Position numbers and translations under genes: made by a program. Shown here piece after piece: positions 24,501 to 36,568 of a DNA stretch of 64,000 nucleotides. Under the pieces are notes generated by a model, which was not told where the DNA came from, ran no database searches, and saw only the letters and a list, made by a program, of their open reading frames with translations. The DNA comes from Brachionus rotundiformis (taxonomy: Eukaryota; Rotifera; Eurotatoria; Ploima; Brachionidae): contig JAESIW010000180.1 in assembly GCA_016802295.1 (NCBI GenBank), forward strand, positions 2,350,039 through 2,414,038. The letters run 5' to 3'. Each line of letters begins with the position of its first letter. Positions within the stretch are counted from its first letter, which is position 1.

Positions 24501-25751
24501 GCAATGTCATTTTAACCTGGTCAAAAACAATTCACTGTTTTAAAAATTCAAATTGTCTAAGGATGTTTTTTTATATGTTTATTTATTTTCTTATTTCCCG
24601 AAAAATATAAATTTGTTTGCTATTTTGCCAAAAAGTAACAAAATTCAATTTTTTTTTATCTGAAATAATTTTGATTAAATTAATTTAATTTTCTATCATT
24701 TTTTATTTTTAAAATTTTTCTCTACTAAAATAGCGAGTCTAGTAAGCAATAAATTTTAAACTAATTTTAAATTATGTTTATAAATAGGCAAGAGATTACA
24801 ATCAAATTGAATCTAAATATTAGAAAAATTATTTTATGCTAATATGATGCTATTTTTATTGAAGTGCCTAAAGGGTTCATATTACATTAAATTACCTGAA
24901 AGCAGTTGTTACGATGGCGTCAACAGCTTCTATGATTCGATGCAAAGCAGAATCTGCCCCAATGGTCATGTCTGTTCCACAAAAATCATTATCAATCGAA
25001 CCAACAAGTCCAACAATGTTCAAAAACGAATATTTTTTGCGCTCATCTTCTGAAATTTGTTTTGTTTGGAGCAACTCATCCAACAATGAACTCCATTCTT
25101 GCTTAAATAAATTAGCCCCTGTCAAACTACCATCTCCTCCAATGCAAACCAAATTGTTTATTCCAAAGCTAATTAAATTTTTAGCTGCTTTTAGACGACC
25201 TGGACGTTCTTTAAAGTCCATACAACGAGCACTGCCGATCAAAGTTCCTCCCTAATTAAAATATTATTGCTTTTCTGGTTAAAATTCTTGTTTTTCACTC
25301 ACAGCTCCTATAATACCAGAAACACTGGCCCAAGTAGCTAACTGAATGTTATTTCCTCCATCTACCATGCCTTGATAGCCCTTATTTGAAAATTAAACAT
25401 CATATTGTCTAAAATAAAAATACTCAAATGACTTACCTCATAAATTAAATAAACTTTGCATCCTAAATAGATTCCCATTCTTACAGCTGCTCTTAAAGCA
25501 GCATTCATTCCTTGCGCGTCACCACCACTGGTAAAAACACCTAAACTTCTACCTTCATATTGATTTTTGGCAACAGGTTTTCCCTCTTGTCCCTCAACAT
25601 AAGCAAAACTTTTAGCTCTAGAAACTTTTCTGTGAATGTGCTCAATTTTCTCAACTGAATCATCTCCATCCTGGCTGCCTTGGCCAAACGATACTTTATG
25701 CACTCGTGGAGATTTAGGCGATATCGGGCTTGTTACGCTTTGTTCTGTCAT
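21509..25751 (-). CDS. PFK: ATP-dependent 6-phosphofructokinase
   Basis: Eight exons (25437-25751, 25303-25380, 24896-25251, 22528-23825, 22320-22432, 21874-21970, 21714-21822, 21509-21650) join in consistent phase to give 835 residues, the animal tandem-domain size plus an N-terminal extension of about 60 residues. The N-half has FTSGGDAQGMN, GGDGSLTGANLF, the catalytic region GSIDNDFCGTDMTIGAD, MEVMGRHCGYLAL and LGHVQRGGAASAFDR. The C-half repeats these as NVGAPACGMN, PATISNNVPGTDLSIGCD, VETMGGYCGYLAS and LGHMQQGGVPSPFDR. There SIDND becomes TISNN, as expected for the non-catalytic regulatory half that binds fructose 2,6-bisphosphate. The protein ends HRLPKDQWW..LRP and an acidic tail. It commits fructose 6-phosphate to glycolysis. 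The Ser-rich N-terminus (SPISPKSP) could be phosphorylated. Intron 3 (1070 bp) contains a MITE. Confidence 0.96.
24077..24435. mobile_element. MITE with long terminal inverted repeats, copy 1 (in PFK intron 3)
   Basis: The 359-bp element has inverted arms of about 125 bp. Both arms begin GGTATTGTGAA and share CAAAAGCAAACAGAACACAA, CCTATTTTGATAAA and TACTTTGTTGCATCTTTTTT. Flanks TAAATCATT (24068-24076) and TAAATTATT (24436-24444) look like a 9-bp target duplication with one mismatch. It has no coding capacity. Long arms with a 9-bp duplication fit a Mutator-like element, which is an inference. Confidence 0.85.
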
Positions 25752-27532
25752 TTTCTCTTTATCTAATTTCTTTAATAATTTTTTTCAATTTTAAATTTTA
25801 TTTTATCTATATGGAAACACTTGTTTAAAAATTTTAAATTTCCTAATTTTTATATTCGTATCCTGTAACCATTGACTTCAGCAAGTTTGGGCCAAATGTA
25901 AATAAGCCCTCGGAATATAAAAACAAATTATTTTTGGAAATAAATTTTTATTCGTTCAGAATTTTTAAATAGAAATACAATCATTTTAATAATAAATTAT
26001 AATGAAAAGAGCTCTTAAGCAGAAGCATTAATCTTCATTAGAATTATAGATTTATTTCATAACTATTGTCAGAACTGTTTTAGAAGCTATAACAGTAAAT
26101 ATTTAAATTTTTCCAACGAATTATCTTTTCATAAGTTGCCAACTAATTTTAACATACAATTAGCTATCTTTTATACACAAAGACGCATAATTGCATTATT
26201 TCGAAAGAGCCTTTCAGTAACCTCATCATTAATATTAAAATTTATGTGAGATTCACATTTTTGAAAATTTAAATAAATCAATACACAATTAAATAGAGAA
26301 AATAACCAGATAACCAAACATAAAATGTAAATTAACTGGGATATTAAATAATGCTGTTCGAATCAAGGTTTAAATTAGGAAAATATTCTAGTTAGTTTTG
26401 AGTAAAATACATCTGATAAATTGGTGAATTTTATTAAATTACTTTAAAAGAAAAATATTTCTTGATATATTCTCCCAAGATCAAGGTAGTTGTTATAGGT
26501 AAAAATTATTTTCAAAATTATAATTTAGCTTCAGCTTGATTGAAAAGTTAAAACGCAAACTTCAAAATAAGCTTAAACAACATTTGAGTATATTTTAGAT
26601 CAAAGATAATTTATTAAATCGTTTTAGGCTTACAAAAATTTTAACAAAATTAATTTAACACAAATTTGAATTAGTTGTTTAAATAACGCGCATACTCAAT
26701 ACGTTGTTATTCTATATAATTAATAATTATATTTTAATTTTATTATTTCGTACTTGTGTTACGATTTGAGAAAAAAAAAAGATAAAAGCTATTAAATTTT
26801 ATTTTTTAACAAAAGCAGTTTTGGCTTATAATAAAATCTTGATATTTATACAATTTACCTAGTCACATAATCATTAAGCTAATTGTTGATGAGAATCAAA
26901 AAACTTGAAAAATTTTTAAATTCGCTGAAATTTGATTTTTGCATTAAAAACCGAATAAAATAAGCAAAATATTTGGTTACTTGCTTGCTGATGAGACATA
27001 ATTAAAATAATTAAAATTTTAATTTAAAATAATTTCATTAGATGTAAGTTATGATTATTCATGGCGTGAATTAATCAATATTTTACACAGCATTACGATC
27101 TGATAGATCATTATTTAGGAATCGAAGGCTCAGTAGACAAAATTAAGATAAAAATTTTAAAATTAGCACTTTCCTTTTAAATAAATTGTATATATATTTG
27201 AACTGTCATGATTTTTAAGTTTTTTTAAATTATTGAGTATCAATGATTTTTCATTATCATTATATCAAAATAGCATTTGTACTCTCAAGTCGTGTCGTTT
27301 GGAACAAAATTTTTTGATTCTGAGTATCAAATTTCTACCAGTGTAGATAAGATGTAATGAAGAACTATTTATTTGAGAATTCTAGAAATCAAATATAAAA
27401 ATTATTGCTAATAAGAAGGCACAAACATACCAAAGAATACAGTTTAAACATAATTAAAAGATAAAAAGTAAGCTAAAAATATTTACGCAACAAATTTAGT
27501 TAATTTTTAATTCAACTAAATCCTATTACCAT
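25752..27532. other. Intergenic A/T-rich region
   Basis: This contains the 5' flank of phosphofructokinase. No further coding sequence is found. A short TATA-rich stretch and scattered GC islands carry no assignable function. Confidence 0.45.
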
Positions 27533-27839
27533 ATTCCCTCGTTCGATTATGCTGCACCAATATCAACGTCACGCTTTTGGACTCTGTACCAGAGCACTTT
27601 TACCATAAATACATGGTCCAATAGCATAATCAGAGGTTTAGGTTCGGTTCACTCTGAAATTCTTAATTCGATGCGTTACCAAGACTTGATTTACCGAGTC
27701 AAGAATAGAGACAATTTACTTTAAATTAACGTTAGGTGTAGCACCAAAATACAAGAAAACGATAGTAGAAAAATTGATTATTTTGATTTTTTTGTTATCT
27801 AGATCCGAGTTCTGGTGCAGCATAATCGAACGAGGGAAT
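27533..27839. mobile_element. Inverted-repeat element (MITE-like), second family
   Basis: A perfect 26-bp inverted repeat, left arm 27533-27558 (ATTCCCTCGTTCGATTATGC then TGCACC) and right arm 27814-27839, bounds a 307-bp unit that is noticeably GC-richer than its surroundings. There is no coding frame. The target duplication is not resolved, because the end sequence is itself palindromic (ATTCCC...GGGAAT). Perfect arms suggest a recent insertion. Confidence 0.8.
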
Positions 27840-30800
27840 CAATATTAAAATTAATGCCCTTTAAAACTTTTACTTTAATGGATAAGAAATAAAAATAACT
27901 AAAAAAAGAAAATTTAAACCTAGGAAATTGTTAATTTAATAATTTAATTTGTAATATTGACATGGGGAAAGGAAAATTTGAGGAAAATGTAATTTTTGAA
28001 ATTAAAACTTTGCAATTAAACTAATGGTATATTATAAATTTTAATGACTTTAATTAAAAAAATATTTTTTTAATATTCTTTGGGTGGTGAAATTTTATTA
28101 ACCCACAATGTTTCAACTTAAACGATAAAATAAATCTTTCAACAACGAAAATACGCTGGAGAAATCGAATCAATAAATTAAATAAAAATGTTTAAAAAAA
28201 TTTTTGAAAAGAATTAGATCTAAACAAAATTAGAAACAGTTTGGCAAAAAAGAATAGCATAATTTGGCAAGAGACATTATAATTAAAATTGAATTTAAAA
28301 ATATCCGCACAAATAATTAAATATAACGAAATTTTTCATTTTGAATTTTTTACTTTAATTAAAATCCTCGATTTTAATTTAAAATTATAAAAAATAATTA
28401 ATGATTTTTAAATGTGAATTTTATCATTTATGTTTTGAAATTAGGCTTATTGATGGTTTTAAAAGATAATTTTTTTTCAATATTGATAATTATATTAATT
28501 TTTTTAAGGTAGCTATTATACTTGTATCAGCTTTAATAAATATTTAATGGTTGAATTGATAAATAAAACTGAAAATTTGCTTCGTTAAGCCCACAAGAAA
28601 AAATGAATGTAAATATTTGATTAAAGAAAAATATTTCAAGATTTTTATAAATTTAATTTTGAATTAATTGATTCTACTAAATTATTGTTCTCTCTTTTTT
28701 TGAATAAAAAAATCTGCACTAAAAATTAAAGTAATTTATTTTTTAATTTGTCGAAAAATTGAAATTCGTCAAAGGCTGATCAATCGAACCATTTGCTATG
28801 TTCCGGTATTTTCAGACCATTGGCACTAAACTATATTATAAGCGTCAATTTTTTCAATTTTTCCTCGAAATTAACTCAATTCAACTCAACTCAATTAATA
28901 AGTAAATTTTAAAAAATCTGTTTGAATTATATCTACAATTTCATTCACAGGACACTAGATAATTAGAATTTAATTTTTATTAACTAAAACATATCAGAGT
29001 AAATTAAGCGAATTTAGTGTTTGCTATTTTTGTTTTTTGCAACAGCTCATTAGAACTAGAAAAATTAGTTTAAGTAAAGATAAGATAAGTATTTAACTTT
29101 GGATTCTGATTCTGTAATTAATAGTTATTCTCGTTAAGCTCGAGTCAAAAATCTTTTTAATCCAATGAATAAGTTAAAGTAAAACAAGCAGTGAGACCTT
29201 CAAAAGGATATCAAATTGCAAATTTGGAATAAAATGAGTCTGGTATCCAGATTTGTTCTAAATGAAGCTATTTAACAATTCCGAATAGTTCTTTGTTATA
29301 ATTTCTTTTAGAATATTATATTCAGATCATCCGTAAAGTTTTCATGAAAATAAAATGAAGTAATCATGAGATTAATTTTCAATCTATTATCTTGCTATTT
29401 TTAATATTCAATTATTTTTTTAAGAATATGGTTATAAGAATATTTGCTCCAAGATTTTTTTCTTAGCGGAGCTTGAAACTTGGCTCCCATTTAGCTCTAG
29501 AAATAAATGTTTTTTAAATGAATAGCTTTTAAATTCTTCAAGTTATTTCAAACTAATTGGATTAGACAAAAATGGTGAATAATTGAAATTAAAATTTTAT
29601 TTTGAAAGATTAATTTCCGGTTTATATTTTAATTTAAGACTTTTCCCATTAGCATTTGTACAAGTCTTAAGCTTTTTCCAAATTAAACATGTCTTTGCAC
29701 AGAAAATTGATGTTAAAATTTCAGACTGTAATTAAGTTGTGGGAGCAATCTCAAAGTAAAAATCTGCAATCAGGTTTTTATAATATTTTTTTAATTTTAT
29801 AATATTTTTTTAAAAAATAAAGGAAATTTCTTTTTTATTGGAAAATTCAAAAACTAAGTAGTCCTGTTTAATATCAATATTTAATGTGTGCTTTTTTTCC
29901 GAATTAAAAAAAAAACATATTCAGTATTCAAAAAAGTAAATATAATTATAATTTTAAAGGATTTTATAAGAAATTTGCCTTTCAAGTACCATTACACAAT
30001 CGATTAAAACTGCGTAAGCAATTTTCGAGTTTAAATCCTTTATTTAAATTAATTTTATTTGAGGACAATTTACTTTTACCACATCGGCTTAAATTTTAAC
30101 CCCGTATTAATCGATTATTCTTTTTCATTAATAAGCTTTATTTCTTAAACCCAGTTATCTTCTTCCTAATTAAACTCTTAATTTTATATTTAAATTTATA
30201 AATATTAATTATATTTCCGCAAAATTTAATATTCAAATCAAACAAATCATTGTTTCATTATATTTAAATTGATTATTTATCTAATAGAATAGTTACAATA
30301 CACTTTAAATTGTAAATATACCTTAATAAAGAATAAAGCTGATGCAGCTACTATTTTCCCAAGAAAAGTTACTTAATATTTTTGGAAAATATTAGGGCGG
30401 ATGGCGCAAGAGAGAGCTTCAGTGCAAAAGTACTCGAAACACTGAACTGGTTTATTATCAGGATTTTTGTAAATCTCTCAATACAATCGCCAAAAGTAAA
30501 GATTTGTTATATTTAACTTTCAAAGTTATTTTTGTATTATCACTTTTTATTATTAATCAACTCTTGTTAAATAAATAAACACAATAAACAGTCTATTTTA
30601 ACAGAGAAAGGGAAATTTTCTTGAAGCTAGTAGGCTTTTATTAATACATCTAAATGTAATGATTAAAATATATAAATCATAATCAAAAATTAAGAATTAT
30701 TTTTTAATATTTTTATAATCTTATATTACTAATAGGTCTATGCAAATTTTACGAAAAAATAATTTGTAATTTTTAAAAATTTGGTAATGACTAGATATTT

Positions 30801-32832
30801 TTACCAAAACCGTAATGTTCAAGTTTCAATTAGTCAAAATTAAAAATTTCATTTAACTTTGTGTATTGATTTTTAAAGCTAGAAACTAATGACGAATTTC
30901 CATTTAGTTTATTAGTGGGTTTATTAAAATCATCTTGTAATCAAAATGGAAAATATAAGTACTTTGATTGAGTTTACTGTCAAAAATATTTTCTCTTTAT
31001 ATTTTTATTTAATCTTATATTTACGATAAATTGCTAAAATTTTTGCCAATATACTTATTAATAAAATTCTAATTCTTTTGACTGTTGTAAAATCCACTTA
31101 TTAAATTAGATAGACTAAATTTAGCCCCAAGTGTCTGCAGGAACTTAACTTAAAATTCTATTCTGAATTAAATTATACAAAAACAAGAAATAATTTGAAT
31201 TCTAAATCTAAAAGTGTTTTTTGGACAGTTAGGGTTGAATTTTGTATTATTTATGTGCCAAGTGAGGGAAATATGACTAATTTATCTAATTTAGTTTAGT
31301 TATTCAATGATATTATGGGACAAAATATCAAAAAATGAAATGTAAAATAATTTCAGGATGATTCAAAAATTTTAAAATGATTCACAAGATAATAAAAAAT
31401 TAAAAACATTTATAATTTTTAAATTCGATTCTAAATAAAAATAAATAAAATGATCAATAAAACTATTCATTATTGGATCTTCTAAGAACCGGTTAACTGT
31501 TTGTCCAATAGCTATGATATTTTATGAATTTAAATCAATTGATTTATTCAATAAAAGACGTTTATTTTAATTAAAAAATATAATGTTTATTTTTATCTTT
31601 TAAATTACATTTTGGGATATTGGAAATTATGAAAATTATCTATTGACGTAATTTGACAAGCTCTGATTTTAATTTTTAACCAAGATCCTAAAGAAATTTA
31701 TCTAATCTTTTATTTTTAATTAAAAGAAATTAAAAATTGACGTATGTCTTGAGCATACGATCATTCAACCTTATTTCCTAATTTTCTTAAAACTAAAACT
31801 GATGGCTTAGATTTATTTAACTTTAATAAATCATAATTTTAGGTCAAGGTTTGATGTTAAACCAACATTTCTAGATTAATTAATTAATGAAACCATTAGT
31901 TCAATATGTATAATTTGAATTTTAAAAGAGTGGTTATTTTAATAACTATCATAATATGATTTGGTATGGCGCTATAGTATGACAAAAATCAATAATTACA
32001 GGGCTAAAGCTAGGTTCCACGCAAAAAAATCAAATAATAAGAGTTAATTTATACTCAAATATTTTAATAGAAGACAAAAATTTTTAGACAATATTTTCCG
32101 AAATATGGAACATTGTTTGCTTTAAGCAGTCCTAATTTGGAAGCTTTAATTGAACATGACATGTCAACAATAAAATAATTCATCAATTAAAGCGTTTATT
32201 TTTAGATGATTTTCTCTCGTTTGTGTTTAGCAGCCCTAATTACTCATGGAGGTTTGAGTGATGGAATTTTGGTACATATTAAAAATATTTCCATTAAAAC
32301 AGGTTCAATTTCCTGATAAAAAGAGCAAACAAATTCTATTTTTGTTGAGAATTTTAAGTTTAAGCAAATTTTTTGATCTAGTCCCTTGATACTGGGAAAA
32401 TGGAAAAAAAAACTTGTTTTGTTTATATATCCGTGTTTGTCTAGCTATTAGTATTGATTAGTTGGGTTCTCATTCGGGAACCATGGCATTAGAGTGAATT
32501 TTAATGAGAAAATTAAATACTAATAGCTCAATAAAGAATCTAAATTTCGGAAACTATCAAAATAAGAATATAAAGACTTTTTAATATTTATTTGTGTATT
32601 TTTTTTATATTTGAGCTTGGCTCCTTGTCACTAGCGAAAATTTAATATTGATCTGAAAAAATTATGAAAATTTTTTCCCTTTTTCTTTTGATCCTAGCAT
32701 TTAATTTCTCATGGTAAAGCGGATAAATTCTTGAAAGAAAAAAAAGAACAAATAAATAAATTAAATAAAAACTTTTTATTTTCTTAAATAAAAAATAGAT
32801 CTATTTTATTGGTAATAAAACCGAAAGCTTAA
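27840..32832. other. Long gene-free intergenic region
   Basis: I see no exon on either strand. Notable small items are a pentamer-like ACTCA/ATTCA tandem near 28866-28895 and a GC island with a hairpin at 30395-30450. The rest is A/T-rich. The right end must hold the promoter of the calmodulin-like gene. Confidence 0.45.
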
Positions 32833-35140
32833 ATGTCTAAGCTTGACGATTTTTCTGACGAACAAGATTACGAAAACCCGAACCCGGTGGTAAAAAAGTC
32901 TTTTAAAGACTCGTTTTTGAGCAATTTTAAATCAGGCAAAAGCAAAATAATATCAAAGCTTTCGTCTTCGCCAACCTCAATCGATGAGAATAAATGCAAA
33001 TCTAAGCAAGCTGATCATGAATTAGACGATTTAGATAGTTCCTTGTATTACCCAGTCTCATCGTGTTCTACCATAAACGCTGACAAAGCTGTGATACAGA
33101 AAAATATACGGAAAACAAACAACATTCGACACAGGCCCATAGTGAATGCTTTTTTGAAAAATTCATCTTTTTCATCATCATCTACGTCAACTTCGCCACC
33201 ATCTCCTTTTTCAGCTCATAAATACCGAACAAAAAAAATATCATCAAAACCAAATATAACAAATAGAATAAATATTCCTGTTAATTTAGACACCAGTTTA
33301 GATAATGAAAGTGAAAGAGGCTTAGACGACGATACAATATCTTATTATAGCTCGAGAGAGGTTCAAAACTTGTCAGAATCGAACAAAATCAAGCATAGAT
33401 CAATGGAAGGCGGAAAATCCAAATTGGCAAAAAGTGTTTGCTCTGGATCCAATCAGACCAAAAATGATTTTTTCAATTCGGATTATGATGAAGAGGACTT
33501 TATGGATGCCTTTCGCATATTTGACATAAATGGTGATGGAAAAATAACAGCCAAAGAGCTAAAGAATGTTTTGAAAGAGCTTGGTATAAAAATGGATAAG
33601 AGTGATATTAAAAAAATGATTAAAGAGCTTGACAAAGACGGCAATGGGACTATTGAATACTCAGGTGTGAATTTAAATTATATCAAAATTTTTTAAAAGC
33701 TGTTTTATTAATTTATTTTAAAATTTTTGTTTTTAGTGCGTTATCTTTTTTTCTTAAGATTAAAATTATATTTTAAATATTAACAAAAAAATGAAATTTT
33801 CTCCAAAACTTGTAAAGTTTGCATTAGACAATTTTTAAGTGTTATAAATAAATAGATACTTTTTTTAAAATTCAGTTAGATAAGACAAGTTTTACACTAA
33901 AAATAATTTGGGATACTTTTTAGAAATAGAGATTGAGAGAAGGAGAGAGAGAGTGCTTGAATGAACTTTTATAAAGTATAAAAAGATTTTGATTAGTTCT
34001 GGTAAATAATGCGTGCTTTTTTTCTACTTTACTTAATTATTTGCTAAAAATTTGATTTAATTCTAAAATTTTTCATTAAAGTTTTGTAGTTATCCAATAT
34101 TCAAAAACAAGCTTTGGAAATATTTTCTTTCTATAAGGATAAAAAATGTATTTTAAATTATAAAGTGGAATGTTTAAATGAATATAAGCTAAAAAGTATG
34201 TTAACACATCAAACTAAGACAAAAATATAAATTTTCTTTACAATCAAATAGTAAAATAATAAATTTTGATTATTTTTTTAATGAAAGAAAAGTTTTCTTT
34301 TTGTCTAATTAGTACAGTAAATATCTAAATTTTTAAATCGAGTTATTAAGACACAATTGCATAAAAATATCAGATCGTATCATCTACGAATTTTAATTTA
34401 TTGATTTTAAATATATTTATATATTTTATATATTTTTTTAAATTAGTGACTAAATTTGATATTTAAGCTATATAAGAAAAAATCTTTTCAAATTTTCATT
34501 GAACGTAATTATTTTAATTTTTTAATATTTTTAAAATTAATTATATCTTATTTATAAAGTGGGTATATAAATTTTAATTAGGCAATCACAGATTCAAGGT
34601 CGAATGATTTTATTTTTATTTAAAGACGTCAATATAATTTTCAGTAGGTTTAGTTAAATTATTAAAATAAATTATTTCCTTTTATATGAAACATTTACTA
34701 GACCGACTCTTATTTCAAAAATTGAATGAAAAATTAAATTTAAATTAATTTAATTTCTTTTAGTTATTTTTAAAATTAATTAATCAATTTTAAATATATT
34801 TTGTATATTTTTAATCTATAAATAAAAATTAATATTTACATCATTTTTAATTAGGAAAATAATTAGACTTTTTTTCTAAGAATTTGTTCAAATGATGACA
34901 ACACCTGCGTCTAAAGACGATGATGAATTCGAATTAAGAGAAGCGTTTAAGTGTATAGATCTTGACGGCAATGGATTTATAAGCAGAGAAGAGCTAAAAA
35001 ATGCAGTACAGAAAATAATGTCCACCGATGGCAAAGTGAGCATGCAGGATGTGGAAGAAATGATGAAAGAAGCTGATACTGATGGAAATGGCCTCATCGA
35101 TTACGACGAATTTGTGCGGATACTGGTGGAAAAAAGATGA
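32833..35140 (+). CDS. Calmodulin-like protein with long N-terminal extension
   Basis: Two exons, 32833-33664 and 34881-35140, join in phase 1 to give 363 residues. The last part of about 145 residues is a full calmodulin unit with four canonical EF-hand loops: DINGDGKITAKE 231-242, DKDGNGTIEYSE 267-278 (split by the intron), DLDGNGFISREE 304-315 and DTDGNGLIDYDE 343-354. All have Asp at position 1 and Glu at position 12, so all four should bind calcium. Helix motifs AFRIFD, EEMMKEAD and EFV are calmodulin-like. The first 220 residues are unlike calmodulin: rich in Ser, Lys and Asp, with serine runs (SSFSSSSTSTSPPSPF) and no membrane segment, so probably disordered. The role is likely as a specialised calcium sensor tethered or regulated through the extension. 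This is divergent from bona fide calmodulin (149 aa). Confidence 0.88.
33665..34880 (+). other. Intron of the calmodulin-like gene
   Basis: The 1216-bp intron has GTGTGA donor and TTTTCTAAG acceptor. It is A/T-rich with a GA-rich microsatellite at about 33932-33955 (GAGAGAAGGAGAGAGAGAG). It interrupts the second EF-hand loop at its eleventh to twelfth position. Confidence 0.7.
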
Positions 35141-36141
35141 ATAAATTAAAATGTACCAATTTGTATTTAACAATTGCTGATCTATCTAGTTTCTTTAAAT
35201 CTGAATGATACTGATGTGAAGACAAAGAGTTATCAAGTGATAATCCGGTTTTGTTACACTAACTTTTTTAAATTTTTTTTTTCGAAAATAAAAAATGTTA
35301 TAGTTGTTTATATTCCATTTATTTAGATAAATTTGTTAATTATTTATTATCGTATTTGTTGTCTATTTAAATTTAAAAATATATTGTGTAAATTTTATTG
35401 ATTTTTTATTTATGATCATATTTTATTGACTTTGAAACCTATTTTCTAATTGAACTTTAGCCAAAAGGCGCCCATTATTTACTCTCATCCATAAATTTGG
35501 CTTCATATTATGTAATAACTTTTAATAACCTTTTCAAAGAAAAAAAAAGTTTTAAATTAGTCGAAAATCCTATACACTCATGATTTAACTATATCGAAAT
35601 TTAATAATAAAGCGAAAATAATTATTTACAATTCCATAAAGTATAAATAGTTGTATTCTGTTGGTAAGCATAATAATAAATAAATTGCAAAGCACTTGTT
35701 ATTTCATACCTTTGTAATTAAATTTTCTTCGAGCCAAGTGATACTTGTATCAACAAATATCATTGTAGCTAATTCGATTAAAAGCCATAAATTAGGAATT
35801 GATTTGATTAAAAGGCAACTTTTATTAATTATCCATTTTAAAGATAAAATATTTATTGCTTTTATTTTGCTCAGAATTTTAAAATAAATAACATAAAAAA
35901 ATTAAAATTATGTTGAACTGGGTAACATAAGTTTTACGACTAATTCATCCAACTAAGATCTTCAAAAATTTTGCAGATGATTTACAAGTCGTTGTTTGAT
36001 ATCTAAGAATAGATTTAGAAGAATTTAAAAAAATATATATTTATTTTATAGAAAAATTTCAATCACTACAATTACCACATATTTGTTTTTAATTTAATTT
36101 TAACTAATTCTAAACATTATAAACATGATAGAAAAACCTAA
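35141..36141. other. Spacer between calmodulin-like and RhoGEF genes
   Basis: The two genes are in tandem. The region must hold the 3' UTR of the first and a promoter of the second. I see no further coding exon; a small frame at 35696-35887 has no family features. Confidence 0.45.
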
Positions 36142-36568
36142 ATGGATAAGTGGGAAACTTTGCCAAAACCTCGACAACAAAGCCAATTGCATAAGAAAAA
36201 TTCAAGTACGCACTCGAGGAGTATGATCTCATTAAATCTATTTGAGCCTTTGAAGAGCATTTCTGAAGAATTGCTGATTAAATCCAAAAGTGAATCAAAT
36301 ATAATCACAATAGATTCAAAGAGCCCTCAATTTAGCATAAAAAATTGTTGTTTGGATAAAAAATTTGCTGACAACTTTGAACTGAACAAAAGAGAATTGA
36401 CAATAAAATTCGACCATGGTTTTGACTTTAAACGAATGCTAATCAACGGATTTGCCAAGATCGAAAAAATTTTTAAGCCCAATCTAATCTCTAGTAGCAC
36501 ATCGAGGGAGGCTAAGAATCCAACCTCAACTTGTCCAACATCGAGACTTAATTGGACTCGAAATAAAG
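36142..36568 (+). CDS. MCF2L: RhoGEF alternative first exon A
   Basis: This exon encodes 142 residues from MDKWETLPKPRQQS to SRLNWTRNK and stops in phase 1 at a GTAATT donor, so it splices in frame to the common exon at 42531. It is Ser/Lys-rich with no recognised domain. An ATG 17 bases upstream, at 36125, opens an overlapping out-of-frame 33-codon reading frame ending at 36226, which could reduce translation. It is the most distal of three candidate starts; an alternative is that it belongs to a separate small gene. Confidence 0.6.

Noticed and set aside
27330..27348. AATTTCTACCAGTGTAGAT resembles a Cas12a CRISPR repeat
   Set aside because: It occurs once, has no spacer array or cas gene nearby, and the window is a spliced eukaryotic locus; a chance hairpin.
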